Shown one piece after another: positions 17,691 to 27,013 of a stretch of DNA of 64,000 nt. The stretch's first letter is position 1, and each line of letters opens with the position of its first letter. This DNA comes from Butyrivibrio sp. MB2005 (GTDB lineage Bacteria; Bacillota; Clostridia; Lachnospirales; Lachnospiraceae). The stretch is from positions 62,001 through 126,000 of the forward strand of contig NZ_AUJP01000008.1 of the NCBI RefSeq assembly GCF_000424285.1, given 5' to 3'. Made by a program: the position numbers and the translations under genes. The notes below the pieces were generated by a model that searched no databases, was not told where the DNA came from, and worked only from the letters and a program-made list of their open reading frames with translations.

Positions 17691-18677
17691 ATGAGAATAG
17701 GTAAGGCTACAGAAAGCATACTTAACAGATCCGTATTAAAGCTTATAAGAGATAAAAATAAGAAAAGCGCAGTTTCAAACTGCGCTTATTCTATAGATGG
17801 CGAAGAAATCCTGGCAAGTGCCATCAGTACCATTACGGCACCTGTCCAAAATGTTGGATACTATGCTGTATATAATGCAATAAATAACCTTTATGCAGAC
17901 GGTATCACTCCTCAAATGACCATGATCAATATTATGCTGCCGGCAGAAGCAGAGGAGAGTGAGCTTAAGCAGATATCAAGGGATTGCAAAAGGGCGGCTG
18001 ATGAACTTGGCATTTCAATAAGAGGAGGTCACACAGAGGTTACGGATGCCCTCACAAGGCCACTTGTAACTGCGGTTGTATCAGGTAGTAGCAGAGATAC
18101 TGCTTCTGCGCAGAAGCATCCTGTGAAGGCCAAGGCCGGTGATGCCATCATCATGACAAAATGTGCAGGCATTGAGGGCAGTGCGATTCTTGCAGATGAG
18201 TGCCATGACAGACTTAAAGAGAGACTTCCTGAATATATTATTTCAGAGACATCAGGTCTTAAGAAATATATTTCAGTTAAGGAAGAAGCACTTATAGCAA
18301 GGGACCTTAAGGCTTCATTTATACATGATGTATCATCAGGCGGAATTTTTGCAGCTCTTTGGGAGCTTGGAACTAAGGCTGGATGCGGTTTTCAGGTGAA
18401 TCTAAAAGAGATTCCCATGAGACAGGAGATAATTGAAGTCACCAACTGCCTTATGGTCAATCCCTACGAGCTTTCTTCCAACGGATCTCTTCTTTTCATA
18501 ACGGATGAAGAAGAAATCGCCATGAGAAGGCTTGAGGATGTGGGAATTCCTGCAGCAATAATAGGAAGAGTCTGTGAAGGGAATGATCGCCTTATCATAA
18601 ACGATGGTGAGAAGCGTTTTTTGGATAAACCTGCCGCGGATGAGCTACTTAGAGTAGATGAATTGCGAAGAATTTAA
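17691..18677 (+). CDS. PurM/HypE-superfamily (AIR synthase-related) protein
   Basis: A 328-aa cytosolic protein with the AIR synthase N- and C-terminal domain architecture of HypE, SelD, ThiL and PurM. Superfamily features include the NNLYADGITPQ segment (where PurM-type enzymes hold an Asp-rich ATP/metal site), ISIRGGHTEVT, and DVSSGGIFAALWELG in the C-terminal half. It lacks the C-terminal cysteine tail of HypE, and no hyp genes are nearby, so hydrogenase maturation is unlikely to be its role. The start is 12 bp after the VanW stop, suggesting one operon. Substrate unknown; an ATP-dependent phosphotransfer or dehydration is expected from the fold. Confidence 0.75.
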   Translation: MRIGKATESILNRSVLKLIRDKNKKSAVSNCAYSIDGEEILASAISTITAPVQNVGYYAVYNAINNLYADGITPQMTMINIMLPAEAEESELKQISRDCKRAADELGISIRGGHTEVTDALTRPLVTAVVSGSSRDTASAQKHPVKAKAGDAIIMTKCAGIEGSAILADECHDRLKERLPEYIISETSGLKKYISVKEEALIARDLKASFIHDVSSGGIFAALWELGTKAGCGFQVNLKEIPMRQEIIEVTNCLMVNPYELSSNGSLLFITDEEEIAMRRLEDVGIPAAIIGRVCEGNDRLIINDGEKRFLDKPAADELLRVDELRRI

Positions 18678-18792
18678 TATGCGGATACCATTGAAAGTCG
18701 GGGAGGTATGCTATACATCCGCTTTATGGTAAAATAGGAAACGTATGGGCTGTGCGCATGATATTCACTTTGTGTATTTTTCACACAGTCGT

Positions 18793-18834
18793 CGCCGGAT
18801 GTTGCAAAGGCTCACCGGCGCAGAACTTTTGCAG
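18793..18834 (+). promoter_or_regulatory. candidate H-type pseudoknot leader of lrp
   Basis: CGCCGG (18793-18798) pairs with CCGGCG (18815-18820), and TGCAAA (18803-18808) in its loop pairs with TTTGCA (18828-18833). The order is that of an H-type pseudoknot. The second stem ends exactly at the GGGGAGG ribosome site (18834-18840), five bases before the lrp ATG, so folding could mask translation initiation. It does not match the preQ1 or SAM-II consensus that I recall. Confidence 0.4.
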
Positions 18835-18845
18835 GGGAGGCAATT

Positions 18846-19334
18846 ATGATTAACAGAGATGAATTACTTAGAACAATTGAGAAGAACAGCCGTATTGGCA
18901 TAGATGAACTGGCGGTTATATTAGACGCAGAAGAGGTAGAGGTCGCCAATGAGCTTAAGAGTCTTGAGGAAGAGGGCGTAATCTGCGGATATCATACAAT
19001 GATTGACTGGTCCAAGACATCCATAGATAAAGTTATGGCACTTATTGAGGTAAAGGTTACTCCCCAGCGAGGAATCGGTTTTGATTCCATTGCAGAGAGA
19101 ATTTATAAATATCCTGAGGTAACCAGCGTATATCTGCTTTCAGGTGGTTTTGACCTTATGGTTATATTAGAGGGTAAGACCCTTAAGGAGGTTGCAGGCT
19201 TTGTTACTAATAAGCTTTCACCTCTTGATACTGTACTTAGCTGTTCCACACACTTCATTTTGCAGAAGTACAAGGATCACGGAACAATACTCACCAAGAA
19301 ATATGAAGATACAAGGGAGAAGATTACGCCATGA
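18846..19334 (+). CDS. Lrp/AsnC-family transcriptional regulator
   Basis: A 162-aa amino-acid-responsive regulator. The N-terminal winged helix-turn-helix (residues about 1-60: IDELAVILDAEEVEVANELKS) is followed by an AsnC ligand-binding RAM domain (VMALIEVKVTPQRG, then VYLLSGGFDLMV). Its stop overlaps the aminotransferase start by four bases (ATGA), so the two are translationally coupled. It probably senses the amino acid made or used by that enzyme. Its leader carries a possible pseudoknot. Confidence 0.92.
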   Translation: MINRDELLRTIEKNSRIGIDELAVILDAEEVEVANELKSLEEEGVICGYHTMIDWSKTSIDKVMALIEVKVTPQRGIGFDSIAERIYKYPEVTSVYLLSGGFDLMVILEGKTLKEVAGFVTNKLSPLDTVLSCSTHFILQKYKDHGTILTKKYEDTREKITP

Positions 19335-20491
19335 GGAATCCTTTAGCAGATACAATAGTAGACATAAAGCCCTCTGGAATCCGCAAATTCTTCGACGTGG
19401 TAAAGACCATCGACGGCGCTATATCACTTGGTGTCGGCGAGCCTGATTTTGACACGCCCTGGCATATTCGAGATGAGGGTATATATTCACTTGAAAAAGG
19501 CAGAACCTTCTATACATCCAATTCAGGACTGATGGAGCTCAAGGAGGAAATCTGCAATTATCTTAAAAGAAAGCATGATCTGGACTACGATCCGTCATCT
19601 CAGGTGCTTGTAACGGTCGGAGGATCTGAAGCAATTGATCTTGCTTTCAGAGCCATGATAAATCCGGGAGATGAGGTGCTGATACCTCAGCCAAGCTACG
19701 TCTCCTATGAACCCTGTGCAATTCTTGCAGGTGCCAAGCCTGTTATTATTGAGCTTAAGGAAGAAAATGAATTCAGACTTACCGCTGATGAGATTTTGGA
19801 GCATGTGACAGACAAGACCAAGATTCTGGTTCTTCCTTTCCCCAATAACCCCACAGGTGCCATCATGGAGAGAAAAGACCTTGAGAGCATTGCAGAGGTT
19901 ATAAAAGAAAAAGATCTTTTTGTTTTGTCTGATGAGATTTATTCTGAGCTCACATACACAGATAAGCATGTATCCATTACAGAGATACCTGGCATGTATG
20001 AGAGAACTATCCTGATCAACGGCTTCTCCAAAGCGTATGCCATGACAGGATGGAGACTTGGATATGCCTGCGGACCTAAGGATATCTTAGAGCAGATGAC
20101 CAAGATCCATCAGTATGCCATCATGTGTGCACCTACCACCAGTCAGTATGCGGCTGTTGAAGCGTTGAAAAACGGTGATGAAGATGTTGCTATGATGCGT
20201 GAACAGTACAATCAGAGAAGACGCTATCTTTTAAATGAGTTCAGACAGATGGGGCTTCCCTGCTTTGAGCCTTTTGGAGCATTTTATATTTTCCCCAGCA
20301 TCAAGCGTTTTGGCATGAGCAGTGACGAGTTTGCAACAAAGCTCCTTCAGGAGGAGAAGCTTGCGGTTGTTCCCGGAAATGCCTTTGGCGACTGCGGCGA
20401 GGGCTTCATAAGAATATCCTATGCATATTCGCTTGAAGACCTTAAGAAGGCTGTGGAGAGACTTAAGAGATTTATCTCAAGGTATGAATAA
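19331..20491 (+). CDS. class I/II PLP-dependent aminotransferase
   Basis: A 386-aa fold-type I aminotransferase. The PLP Lys is at about residue 234 in GFSKAYAMTGWRLGY; NNPTG is at 172-176 and the SDEIYSEL cofactor Asp region near 200. The N-terminus ISLGVGEPDFDTPWHI is typical of the aspartate/aromatic/alanine aminotransferase group often paired with Lrp regulators in Clostridia. Exact substrates cannot be read from sequence; alanine, aspartate or aromatic amino acids are all possible. Coupled to lrp by a 4-bp overlap. Confidence 0.9.
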   Translation: MRNPLADTIVDIKPSGIRKFFDVVKTIDGAISLGVGEPDFDTPWHIRDEGIYSLEKGRTFYTSNSGLMELKEEICNYLKRKHDLDYDPSSQVLVTVGGSEAIDLAFRAMINPGDEVLIPQPSYVSYEPCAILAGAKPVIIELKEENEFRLTADEILEHVTDKTKILVLPFPNNPTGAIMERKDLESIAEVIKEKDLFVLSDEIYSELTYTDKHVSITEIPGMYERTILINGFSKAYAMTGWRLGYACGPKDILEQMTKIHQYAIMCAPTTSQYAAVEALKNGDEDVAMMREQYNQRRRYLLNEFRQMGLPCFEPFGAFYIFPSIKRFGMSSDEFATKLLQEEKLAVVPGNAFGDCGEGFIRISYAYSLEDLKKAVERLKRFISRYE

Positions 20492-20517
20492 GTTTTGTAC
20501 ATAATACCGGGGGGATT

Positions 20518-21891
20518 ATGGATAATAAGAACAGCGAAGAATTAGATAAAGTTAATAGTCCTATAGCGACACCTGACTTTATGAGGGAGAAAATAAAACA
20601 GCGTCCCATCAACAAGAAAAAGCTTCTACGAAGGACGCTTATCACCATGACGCTGGCAGTGGTTTTTGGTGCCGTTGCCTGTCTCACCTTTGTTTTTCTC
20701 TCGCCGGTCATAAATAATATGCTCTATCCGGAGAAGACGCCGGCACCTATAGCTCTTACCACTGAGGATACGGTAACCGACGAGATTCAGCCTGAGGATA
20801 TGTATGCTGATGATAATGCCATAGCTGCTGAGGCAGCCAGTGTTGCTATAGATATGGCATCCACTGAGATTGACAGAATGCAGCGCGAGATCAACTCATT
20901 TAGGATCAGTTCCTCAGATTATGCGGATATGTACTCAGCCCTTAAGGACATTGCCTATGAGGGAGAAAAGAGCATAGTTAAAGTTACTGCTCTTACTTCG
21001 GATACCAACTGGATCAATGATCCCTACAACAGCACTGATGATATCTCAGGTCTTATAGTAGCTGATAATGGTTCGGAATATCTTATTCTGGTTCAGACCT
21101 CAGCAATAAAGGATGCGGAATCTGTGCAGGTTACATTTGCAGATGAAACATCAGCAAAGGCTTATCTCAAGCTTAGCGACAAGAATACAGGACTTAGTGT
21201 TATTGCTGTAAAAGTTAATTTTGTATCAGCTGATACCAAGACCAGGATTGCCACCGCAAAGCTTGGTAAATCCAATGGGGCATCCGTGACAGGTACGCCG
21301 GTAATAGCCATCGGAAGTCCGACGGGTACTCTTGATTCCATAAGCTATGGCTTTGTTACTTCATCCAATGTGGATATGGGTATCTGTGACAGCAATTATA
21401 AGCTTCTTACTACGGATATCTATGGAAGCAGCAATGCAAGCGGCGCCATAATCGATCTTTCAGGAGCGGTTATCGGCTTTACGGATATGGATTACAACTC
21501 TGATAATCTGCCCAATGTACTTTGTGCAATAGGCATCACGGAGCTTAAATCTCTTATCGAGGATCTTTCAAACGGAACAGGTAGAAGCTTTCTTGGACTT
21601 CATGGACAGAGCGTGCCTGAGGCTGTTCAGGAAGGTCAGAGCATTCCTGCAGGTGCCTATATTACACGTACAGAGATGGATTCTCCTGCCATGCTTGCAG
21701 GAATACAGAGCGGAGATATCATAACCAGGATCAATGATACAGAGATAAACGGCTATGATTCACTGGTGGATGAGCTGATAAGGCTTCACCCTGGTGCAGA
21801 TATCACCCTTACAATTATGAGACAGGCTACAGGCGGCTACGTCGAGCTTAATATTGATATGGAAATAGGCAGTTCTACAGGAACTGACTGA
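20518..21891 (+). CDS. membrane-anchored HtrA-like protein with PDZ domain, catalytic triad lost
   Basis: A 457-aa protein with a cytosolic N-terminus, one membrane helix (about 40-63), a linker, a trypsin/DegP-like domain (about 145-345) and a PDZ domain (about 355-450). Alignment by eye to DegP places Ser195 at the catalytic His position (QTSAIKDAE versus NNHVINQAQ), Gly225 at the Asp, and Ala307 at the nucleophile Ser (SNASGAII versus GNSGGALL). All three catalytic residues are therefore missing while the surrounding strands are conserved. It likely acts as an extracytoplasmic scaffold, sensor or chaperone, not a protease. The strong GGGGGG site precedes ATG 20518, 26 bp after the aminotransferase. 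Confidence 0.82.
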   Translation: MDNKNSEELDKVNSPIATPDFMREKIKQRPINKKKLLRRTLITMTLAVVFGAVACLTFVFLSPVINNMLYPEKTPAPIALTTEDTVTDEIQPEDMYADDNAIAAEAASVAIDMASTEIDRMQREINSFRISSSDYADMYSALKDIAYEGEKSIVKVTALTSDTNWINDPYNSTDDISGLIVADNGSEYLILVQTSAIKDAESVQVTFADETSAKAYLKLSDKNTGLSVIAVKVNFVSADTKTRIATAKLGKSNGASVTGTPVIAIGSPTGTLDSISYGFVTSSNVDMGICDSNYKLLTTDIYGSSNASGAIIDLSGAVIGFTDMDYNSDNLPNVLCAIGITELKSLIEDLSNGTGRSFLGLHGQSVPEAVQEGQSIPAGAYITRTEMDSPAMLAGIQSGDIITRINDTEINGYDSLVDELIRLHPGADITLTIMRQATGGYVELNIDMEIGSSTGTD

Positions 21892-21918
21892 TAAGTAATA
21901 TTTAGAATTGAGGTTTTT

Positions 21919-22866
21919 ATGAAATTTATTAAGGATTTAAACTCAGGCGACAGGGTTGCGGATATTTACCTGTGCAAACACATGCAGGTGGCAACAACCA
22001 AGAACGGAAAGACCTATTATTCCGTTACGCTCCAGGATAAGACAGGAACGGTTGATGCCAAGGTATGGGAGCCCTACAGCGAAGGGATAGATGATTTTTC
22101 CGATCTTGACTACATTGATGTGTACGGTGAAGTGACAAGCTTTAACGGTGCGCTTCAGATAAATATCAAGAGAGCGAGACTCTGTCATGAGGGCGAGTAC
22201 GATCAGTCCATGTACCTTCCTGTTTCTGAGAAGGACAATGATGAGATGTTTAAGGAACTCCTTGCACTCATCGATTCCGTTAAGAATGTACATTTAAATA
22301 AGCTTCTTAATCTCTTTTTCAGAGAGGATCAGGAGTTTATTAAGGCATTCAGAAAATCCTCTGCTGCAAAATCAGTTCACCACGCTTTTATCGGCGGACT
22401 TTTAGAGCACACCTTAAGCGTAACGAAGCTGTGTAATTATTTTGCAGGCAGCTATCCCGCACTTAACAGGGACCTGCTTATTACGGCAGCAGTATGCCAT
22501 GACATAGGAAAAATAAAAGAGATTTCTCTTTTCCCTACCAACGATTATACGGACGAGGGACAGTTTCTTGGTCATATCGTTATGGGAAGCGAGATGGTTT
22601 CTGAGAAGATCAGACTTATTGAGGGATTTCCTGTGCTTCTTAAGCAGGAGCTGCAGCACTGCATTTTGTCCCACCATGGCAAATTTGAATACGGTTCTCC
22701 GAAAATGCCTGCAATCATCGAGGCTATGGCCCTTCATCTTGCAGACAATACGGATGCCAAAATGGAAACATTTACAGAGATACTGAAAAACACTAATGAG
22801 GTAGGTTGGCTCGGCTTTAACAGGCTTATGGAGAGCAACCTTTTTGACACAAGAGTAGAATCATGA
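21919..22866 (+). CDS. yhaM: 3'-5' exoribonuclease YhaM-type, OB fold plus HD domain
   Basis: A 315-aa nuclease. An N-terminal OB-fold nucleic-acid-binding domain (residues 1-90: LNSGDRVADIYLC, DKTGTVDAKVW) is followed by an HD metal-dependent domain (about 155-290) with the His at HHAFIGGLLEHTL and the HD pair in CHDIGK. This is the architecture of YhaM, which trims RNA 3-prime ends in Firmicutes. Length matches the family. It overlaps mutS2 by four bases (ATGA), a coupling consistent with joint nucleic-acid housekeeping. Confidence 0.92.
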   Translation: MKFIKDLNSGDRVADIYLCKHMQVATTKNGKTYYSVTLQDKTGTVDAKVWEPYSEGIDDFSDLDYIDVYGEVTSFNGALQINIKRARLCHEGEYDQSMYLPVSEKDNDEMFKELLALIDSVKNVHLNKLLNLFFREDQEFIKAFRKSSAAKSVHHAFIGGLLEHTLSVTKLCNYFAGSYPALNRDLLITAAVCHDIGKIKEISLFPTNDYTDEGQFLGHIVMGSEMVSEKIRLIEGFPVLLKQELQHCILSHHGKFEYGSPKMPAIIEAMALHLADNTDAKMETFTEILKNTNEVGWLGFNRLMESNLFDTRVES

Positions 22867-25244
22867 ATGAAAAAGTATTACACGTACTGGAGTATGACAA
22901 AATTGTAGATAAACTCAGTACTTTCGCAACGTCTGAACCCGGAAAGAAGATGTGCCGTGAGCTTTTGCCATCTTCAGACATAAGGGAGATAGACAGAAAT
23001 TTAAAAAAGACAGATGCGGCTATTTCGCGTATTTTCAAAAAAGGCTCAGTGTCCTTTGGAAGTAACAGAGAACTTAGCGGTTACCTAAAGGCACTAAAAA
23101 TCGGAAGTTCACTGGATGCGCCACAGCTTTTACATATCGCAGGATTTCTGGATAACGTAAACAGAGTAAAAAGCTACGGCAGAGCAGATAAGGACGAGGA
23201 AACAAGGGATGTTCTATCAGATATGTTTGACGGACTTGAACCCTTAACTCCCGTAGCTTCCGAGATCAGAAGATGTATCATTTCAGAAGATGAGATTTCA
23301 TCTGATGCAAGTTCAACCCTTAGGTCGATCCGAAGGGATATCACCCTTACAGGGGAAAAAATTCACGGTCAGCTAAATAAAATGGTTGTGGGCTCTTACA
23401 GATCTTATCTTCAGGAGCCTGTTGTAACCATGCGCGGAGACAGATACTGTATCCCGGTAAAAGCTGAGTACAAGGGACAGGTAAGCGGAATTGTCCATGA
23501 CCAGTCATCAAGCGGCTCAACACTTTTCATTGAGCCCAGCGTAATTGTGGAGCTGAACAATAAGCTCAGAGAACTGGCAGGCATGGAGAAGGCTGAGATA
23601 GATGTAATCCTTGCAAGATTATCTTCTGAGGCAGCAGACTATCTGACAGCTCTTTCCGATGATGCAAAGCTTATGACAGAGCTGGATTTCATTTTTGCTA
23701 AGGCATCTCTTGCCCTTGATCAGGAAGCTATAACTCCTATTTTCAATCAGGAGCACTATTTCAACATCATAAAAGGAAGACATCCCCTTCTTGATAAAAA
23801 GAAGGCTGTTCCCATTGATGTTTATGCGGGAAAAGATTTTGATATGATCATCATCACAGGTCCCAACACAGGTGGTAAGACAGTTACTCTTAAGACAGTT
23901 GGACTTCTTACACTTATGGGACAGGCAGGTCTTGCTATTCCTGCGGCCGACAGATCAGAGCTTTCTGTTTTCGAGGAGATTTATGCAGATATAGGTGATG
24001 AGCAGAGTATAGAGCAGAGCCTTTCAACCTTCTCATCCCATATGACCAATACTGTAAGTATTCTTGAGAATGCTGATGAGAATTCACTTTGTCTTTTTGA
24101 TGAGCTTGGTGCAGGAACGGATCCCACAGAGGGAGCGGCTCTTGCTATTTCAATACTGAATCATCTCCATGAGAGAGGTATCAGAACCCTTGCAACAACA
24201 CATTACAGCGAGCTTAAGGTCTATGCCCTTACAACAGAAGGTATACAGAATGCAAGCTGTGAGTTTGACGTAGAATCCTTAAGACCCACATACAGGTTGC
24301 TAATCGGTATCCCCGGCAAAAGTAACGCCTTTGCCATATCTAAGCGCCTTGGACTTTCTCAGGAAATCATCGATGCTGCAGGCGAGCAGATAAGCCAGGA
24401 CAACAGGAAATTCGAGGATCTTTTAACAGATCTTGAAAACAGCAGAGTTACTATTGAGAACGAGCGCCTGGAAATCGAGAAATATAAAGAGGAAGTTGAG
24501 AAGCTTAAGGAAGAGCTTAAGAGCAAGCAAAGCAGACTTGATGAATCTCGTGACAAGATCCTTAGAAAAGCCAATGAGGAAGCAAGACAGATCCTTCAGG
24601 AAGCTAAGGATACAGCGGATGAGACCATAAGAACCGTAAGAAAAGCTCAGGCAGGAATTCCTATTCAGGAGCTTGAAAAGGCAAGGCAGAATGTCGGTGC
24701 GAAGATTTCCGATAAGAACAGCAAGCTTTCTATCAAGAATAAGCCTCAGAGCGGATCACATAAGACCCTCAAGCCCTCTCAGATTAAGCTTGGTGATTCC
24801 GTAAGAATCATTTCCATGGGACTTAAGGGAACAATCAGTTCCAAACCTGATAAAGACGGTAATCTTGTGGTACAATGTGGTATTATGAAGTCCAGGGCAA
24901 ATATTAATGACCTGGAGCTTATAAAGGATGAGGGCGGCAAAGAGCAGATGAAAAAGTTCTACGGAAAGTACAAGATGGATCTTTCCGGAGCTAAGAACAT
25001 CGGAACAGAGCTTAACCTCATCGGTATGAACTCGGCAGATGCCATTGCTGAGCTTGATAAGTATTTGGACAGCGCTTATGTATCACACCTTCCTTCTGTG
25101 AGAATCGTTCACGGTAAGGGTTCAGGTATATTGAGACAGGCAGTTCATGAGCATTTAAAATCAGCTCCTTATGTTAAGTCCTTTAAACTTGGCGAATTTG
25201 GCGAAGGAGATTCAGGAGTTACGGTAGTTACTTTTATAAAATAA
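22863..25244 (+). CDS. mutS2: MutS2 family ATPase/endonuclease
   Basis: A 793-aa MutS2. The core and clamp run from 1 to about 300; the ABC ATPase domain has Walker A TGPNTGGKTVTLKT (about 338), Walker B CLFDELGAGTDPTEG, and the switch His in THYSEL. A long coiled coil (about 510-625) follows. The C-terminal Smr domain (about 710-793) carries the HGKGSGILR motif. MutS2 acts on recombination intermediates and, in Bacillus, on collided ribosomes; it does not function in mismatch repair. Length is typical. Translation is coupled to yhaM. Confidence 0.95.
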   Translation: MNEKVLHVLEYDKIVDKLSTFATSEPGKKMCRELLPSSDIREIDRNLKKTDAAISRIFKKGSVSFGSNRELSGYLKALKIGSSLDAPQLLHIAGFLDNVNRVKSYGRADKDEETRDVLSDMFDGLEPLTPVASEIRRCIISEDEISSDASSTLRSIRRDITLTGEKIHGQLNKMVVGSYRSYLQEPVVTMRGDRYCIPVKAEYKGQVSGIVHDQSSSGSTLFIEPSVIVELNNKLRELAGMEKAEIDVILARLSSEAADYLTALSDDAKLMTELDFIFAKASLALDQEAITPIFNQEHYFNIIKGRHPLLDKKKAVPIDVYAGKDFDMIIITGPNTGGKTVTLKTVGLLTLMGQAGLAIPAADRSELSVFEEIYADIGDEQSIEQSLSTFSSHMTNTVSILENADENSLCLFDELGAGTDPTEGAALAISILNHLHERGIRTLATTHYSELKVYALTTEGIQNASCEFDVESLRPTYRLLIGIPGKSNAFAISKRLGLSQEIIDAAGEQISQDNRKFEDLLTDLENSRVTIENERLEIEKYKEEVEKLKEELKSKQSRLDESRDKILRKANEEARQILQEAKDTADETIRTVRKAQAGIPIQELEKARQNVGAKISDKNSKLSIKNKPQSGSHKTLKPSQIKLGDSVRIISMGLKGTISSKPDKDGNLVVQCGIMKSRANINDLELIKDEGGKEQMKKFYGKYKMDLSGAKNIGTELNLIGMNSADAIAELDKYLDSAYVSHLPSVRIVHGKGSGILRQAVHEHLKSAPYVKSFKLGEFGEGDSGVTVVTFIK

Positions 25245-25285
25245 AACAGACCGGTGGTATGAGGTCTGTGTATTTAGGGGGATAA

Positions 25286-25987
25286 ATGGTAAGCAAACAG
25301 AAAATTTTGATCGTTGATGACGATAATAACATCGCAGAGCTGATCTCACTTTATCTTGTGAAGGAATGCTTTGAGACACTTATTGTCGGGGATGGGGAAT
25401 CTGCTTTAGAGGCCTTTGAGACCTTTGCACCGAATCTGATTCTCCTTGATCTGATGCTTCCCGGTATCGATGGATATCAGGTATGCAGAGAGATCAGAAT
25501 GAAGTCTCAGTGTCCCATAATAATGCTTTCAGCAAAGGGCGAAGTTTTTGATAAGGTGCTTGGCCTTGAGATGGGCGCAGATGACTACATGGAGAAGCCT
25601 TTTGATTCCAAGGAACTGGTGGCGAGAGTAAAGGCTGTACTTAGAAGATATAAGCCGGCTATTACAGAACCCGAGCCTACAGACGACAAGGTTGTAAGAT
25701 ATCAGGATCTTGAGATCAATATGACCAACTACTCCGTAAACTATCAGGGTGCCAGAATCGACATGCCGCCCAAGGAACTGGAGCTTTTGTATTTCCTTGC
25801 TTCTTCACCCAACAGAGTATTCACAAGAGAGCAGCTTCTTGATCAGATATGGGGCTATGAATATGTTGGTGACACCAGAACAGTAGACGTTCACATTAAG
25901 CGTCTCAGGGAAAAAATAAAGGATCACGAGACCTGGCGCATAGCTACTATCTGGGGTATCGGATACAAATTTGAAGTTCAGGTATAA
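25286..25987 (+). CDS. OmpR/PhoB-family response regulator
   Basis: A 233-aa DNA-binding response regulator. The receiver domain has the acidic DDD pocket (11-13), phospho-acceptor Asp about 55 in LLDLMLPG, the Thr/Ser switch in MLSAKG and Lys in EKPFD. The winged-helix output domain (about 135-233) has the TRTVDVHIKRLREKI recognition helix. No kinase gene is adjacent; the likely partner starts at 29616, beyond an araC and beta-glucosidase pair. ATG 25286 is preceded by AGGGGG. Confidence 0.93.
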   Translation: MVSKQKILIVDDDNNIAELISLYLVKECFETLIVGDGESALEAFETFAPNLILLDLMLPGIDGYQVCREIRMKSQCPIIMLSAKGEVFDKVLGLEMGADDYMEKPFDSKELVARVKAVLRRYKPAITEPEPTDDKVVRYQDLEINMTNYSVNYQGARIDMPPKELELLYFLASSPNRVFTREQLLDQIWGYEYVGDTRTVDVHIKRLREKIKDHETWRIATIWGIGYKFEVQV

Positions 25988-26020
25988 AAAATGCCGTAAG
26001 ACTAAAGGGTCTCTACGGCA
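25986..26020 (-). terminator. terminator of the minus-strand araC gene
   Basis: TGCCGTA (25992-25998) pairs with TACGGCA (26014-26020), with an inner AGAC/GTCT. On the minus strand a run of six T (25991-25986) follows the stem. In the plus direction there is no T run, so response-regulator transcription may read on antisense into araC. Confidence 0.75.
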
Positions 26021-26042
26021 GAGTATACCTAATAAAAATGAA

Positions 26043-26924
26043 TTACTGCGGGCTTACACCTTTGCCCTTATACTGCAGAGGTGTAAGGCCGTATTCTTTT
26101 TTAAAATAAGTAATGAAGCTGCTGGTACTGGGAAAAGCCAAAAGGTCCGAAATGGCTGAAACCGACAGAGATGTGGTCTCCACAAGCGTCCTTGCGTACT
26201 CAAGCTTCCTGCTTCTGATAAATGTCATGGGACGCATGCCAAGCTCTTTTGCAAAGGTGTCGGAAATATAATTGGCAGAACGGTGACTTATCTGCGACAA
26301 GGTCTTCATGGTGATGTTATCGTGAAGGTGACGAAGAATGTATTCGCAGCAGGACTTGGTTATGGGACCGCACTCCTTAAAGGCGTAGTCGTGTACTGCG
26401 TAAGTGAAGTCGCGCAGAGCCTTGTTACTTAGAAGATTGATCTTCATGATGTCATTTATTTTGTCCATGTATCGCAGATATCCATCACTTATGGCGTAAG
26501 CAATGTGCTCAGGAAGACCGCCGTCTATGGCAGCTCTTGTAGCCAGAGTAACATTAGCGATTAAGAGATATTTTGCAAAAAGAAGAGGACTCTCTGAAAC
26601 ATCTCCCACGGTGTCGGGACCTGCAAAGGCACCCTTGGTATAGGGCTCTATTATTGTGGTCTTGGTTTTTACAATGTTGTCGAAGGCGGTGGATACTACT
26701 TCATCTATCCTCACAACATCTCCCGCAGCCACATAGTAGTAGATGGCTTTTTCCTGAATTCTGCGGGTTCCGTTATCGGGGCCCGGAGTGTCATTGGACA
26801 TGAAAATATGCTGGGAGACAGAAGCGAATATCTGCTTGGATTCCTCCTTTATCAGCTTTTCCATCTTTTCAATATTCTTTTTAATATGTTCTTCTTTTGA
26901 TTCCTGTCGTTTATTATCACTCAT
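26043..26924 (-). CDS. AraC-family transcriptional regulator
   Basis: A 293-aa regulator. The C-terminal 100 residues carry the two AraC helix-turn-helix units (TMKTLSQISHRSANYISDTF and LSVSAISDLLAFPSTSSF), ending in FKKEYGLTPLQYK. The N-terminal half is helical and not a recognisable cupin, so the inducer is unknown. It is transcribed divergently from the GH3 beta-glucosidase, and the shared 184-bp region holds direct repeats typical of AraC operators, so it most likely controls that enzyme in response to a beta-glucoside. Confidence 0.9.
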   Translation of the reverse strand: MSDNKRQESKEEHIKKNIEKMEKLIKEESKQIFASVSQHIFMSNDTPGPDNGTRRIQEKAIYYYVAAGDVVRIDEVVSTAFDNIVKTKTTIIEPYTKGAFAGPDTVGDVSESPLLFAKYLLIANVTLATRAAIDGGLPEHIAYAISDGYLRYMDKINDIMKINLLSNKALRDFTYAVHDYAFKECGPITKSCCEYILRHLHDNITMKTLSQISHRSANYISDTFAKELGMRPMTFIRSRKLEYARTLVETTSLSVSAISDLLAFPSTSSFITYFKKEYGLTPLQYKGKGVSPQ

Positions 26925-26978
26925 GGCATTATCGTATTAGCATATATGAATAAATGTTATAAAGTAATTTTGGTGAAA

Positions 26979-27013
26979 ATTTATCTGTAAAATCTTATAT
27001 TTATCTGTTAAAT
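26979..27013. promoter_or_regulatory. direct-repeat operator between araC and GH3 gene
   Basis: Two 15-bp copies, ATTTATCTGTAAAAT (26979-26993) and ATTTATCTGTTAAAT (26999-27013), differ at one base and have an exact 20-bp period, placing them on the same DNA face. A looser third copy, TTATCGGTTA, is at 27050. Spaced direct repeats are the normal AraC-family site. Confidence 0.6.
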
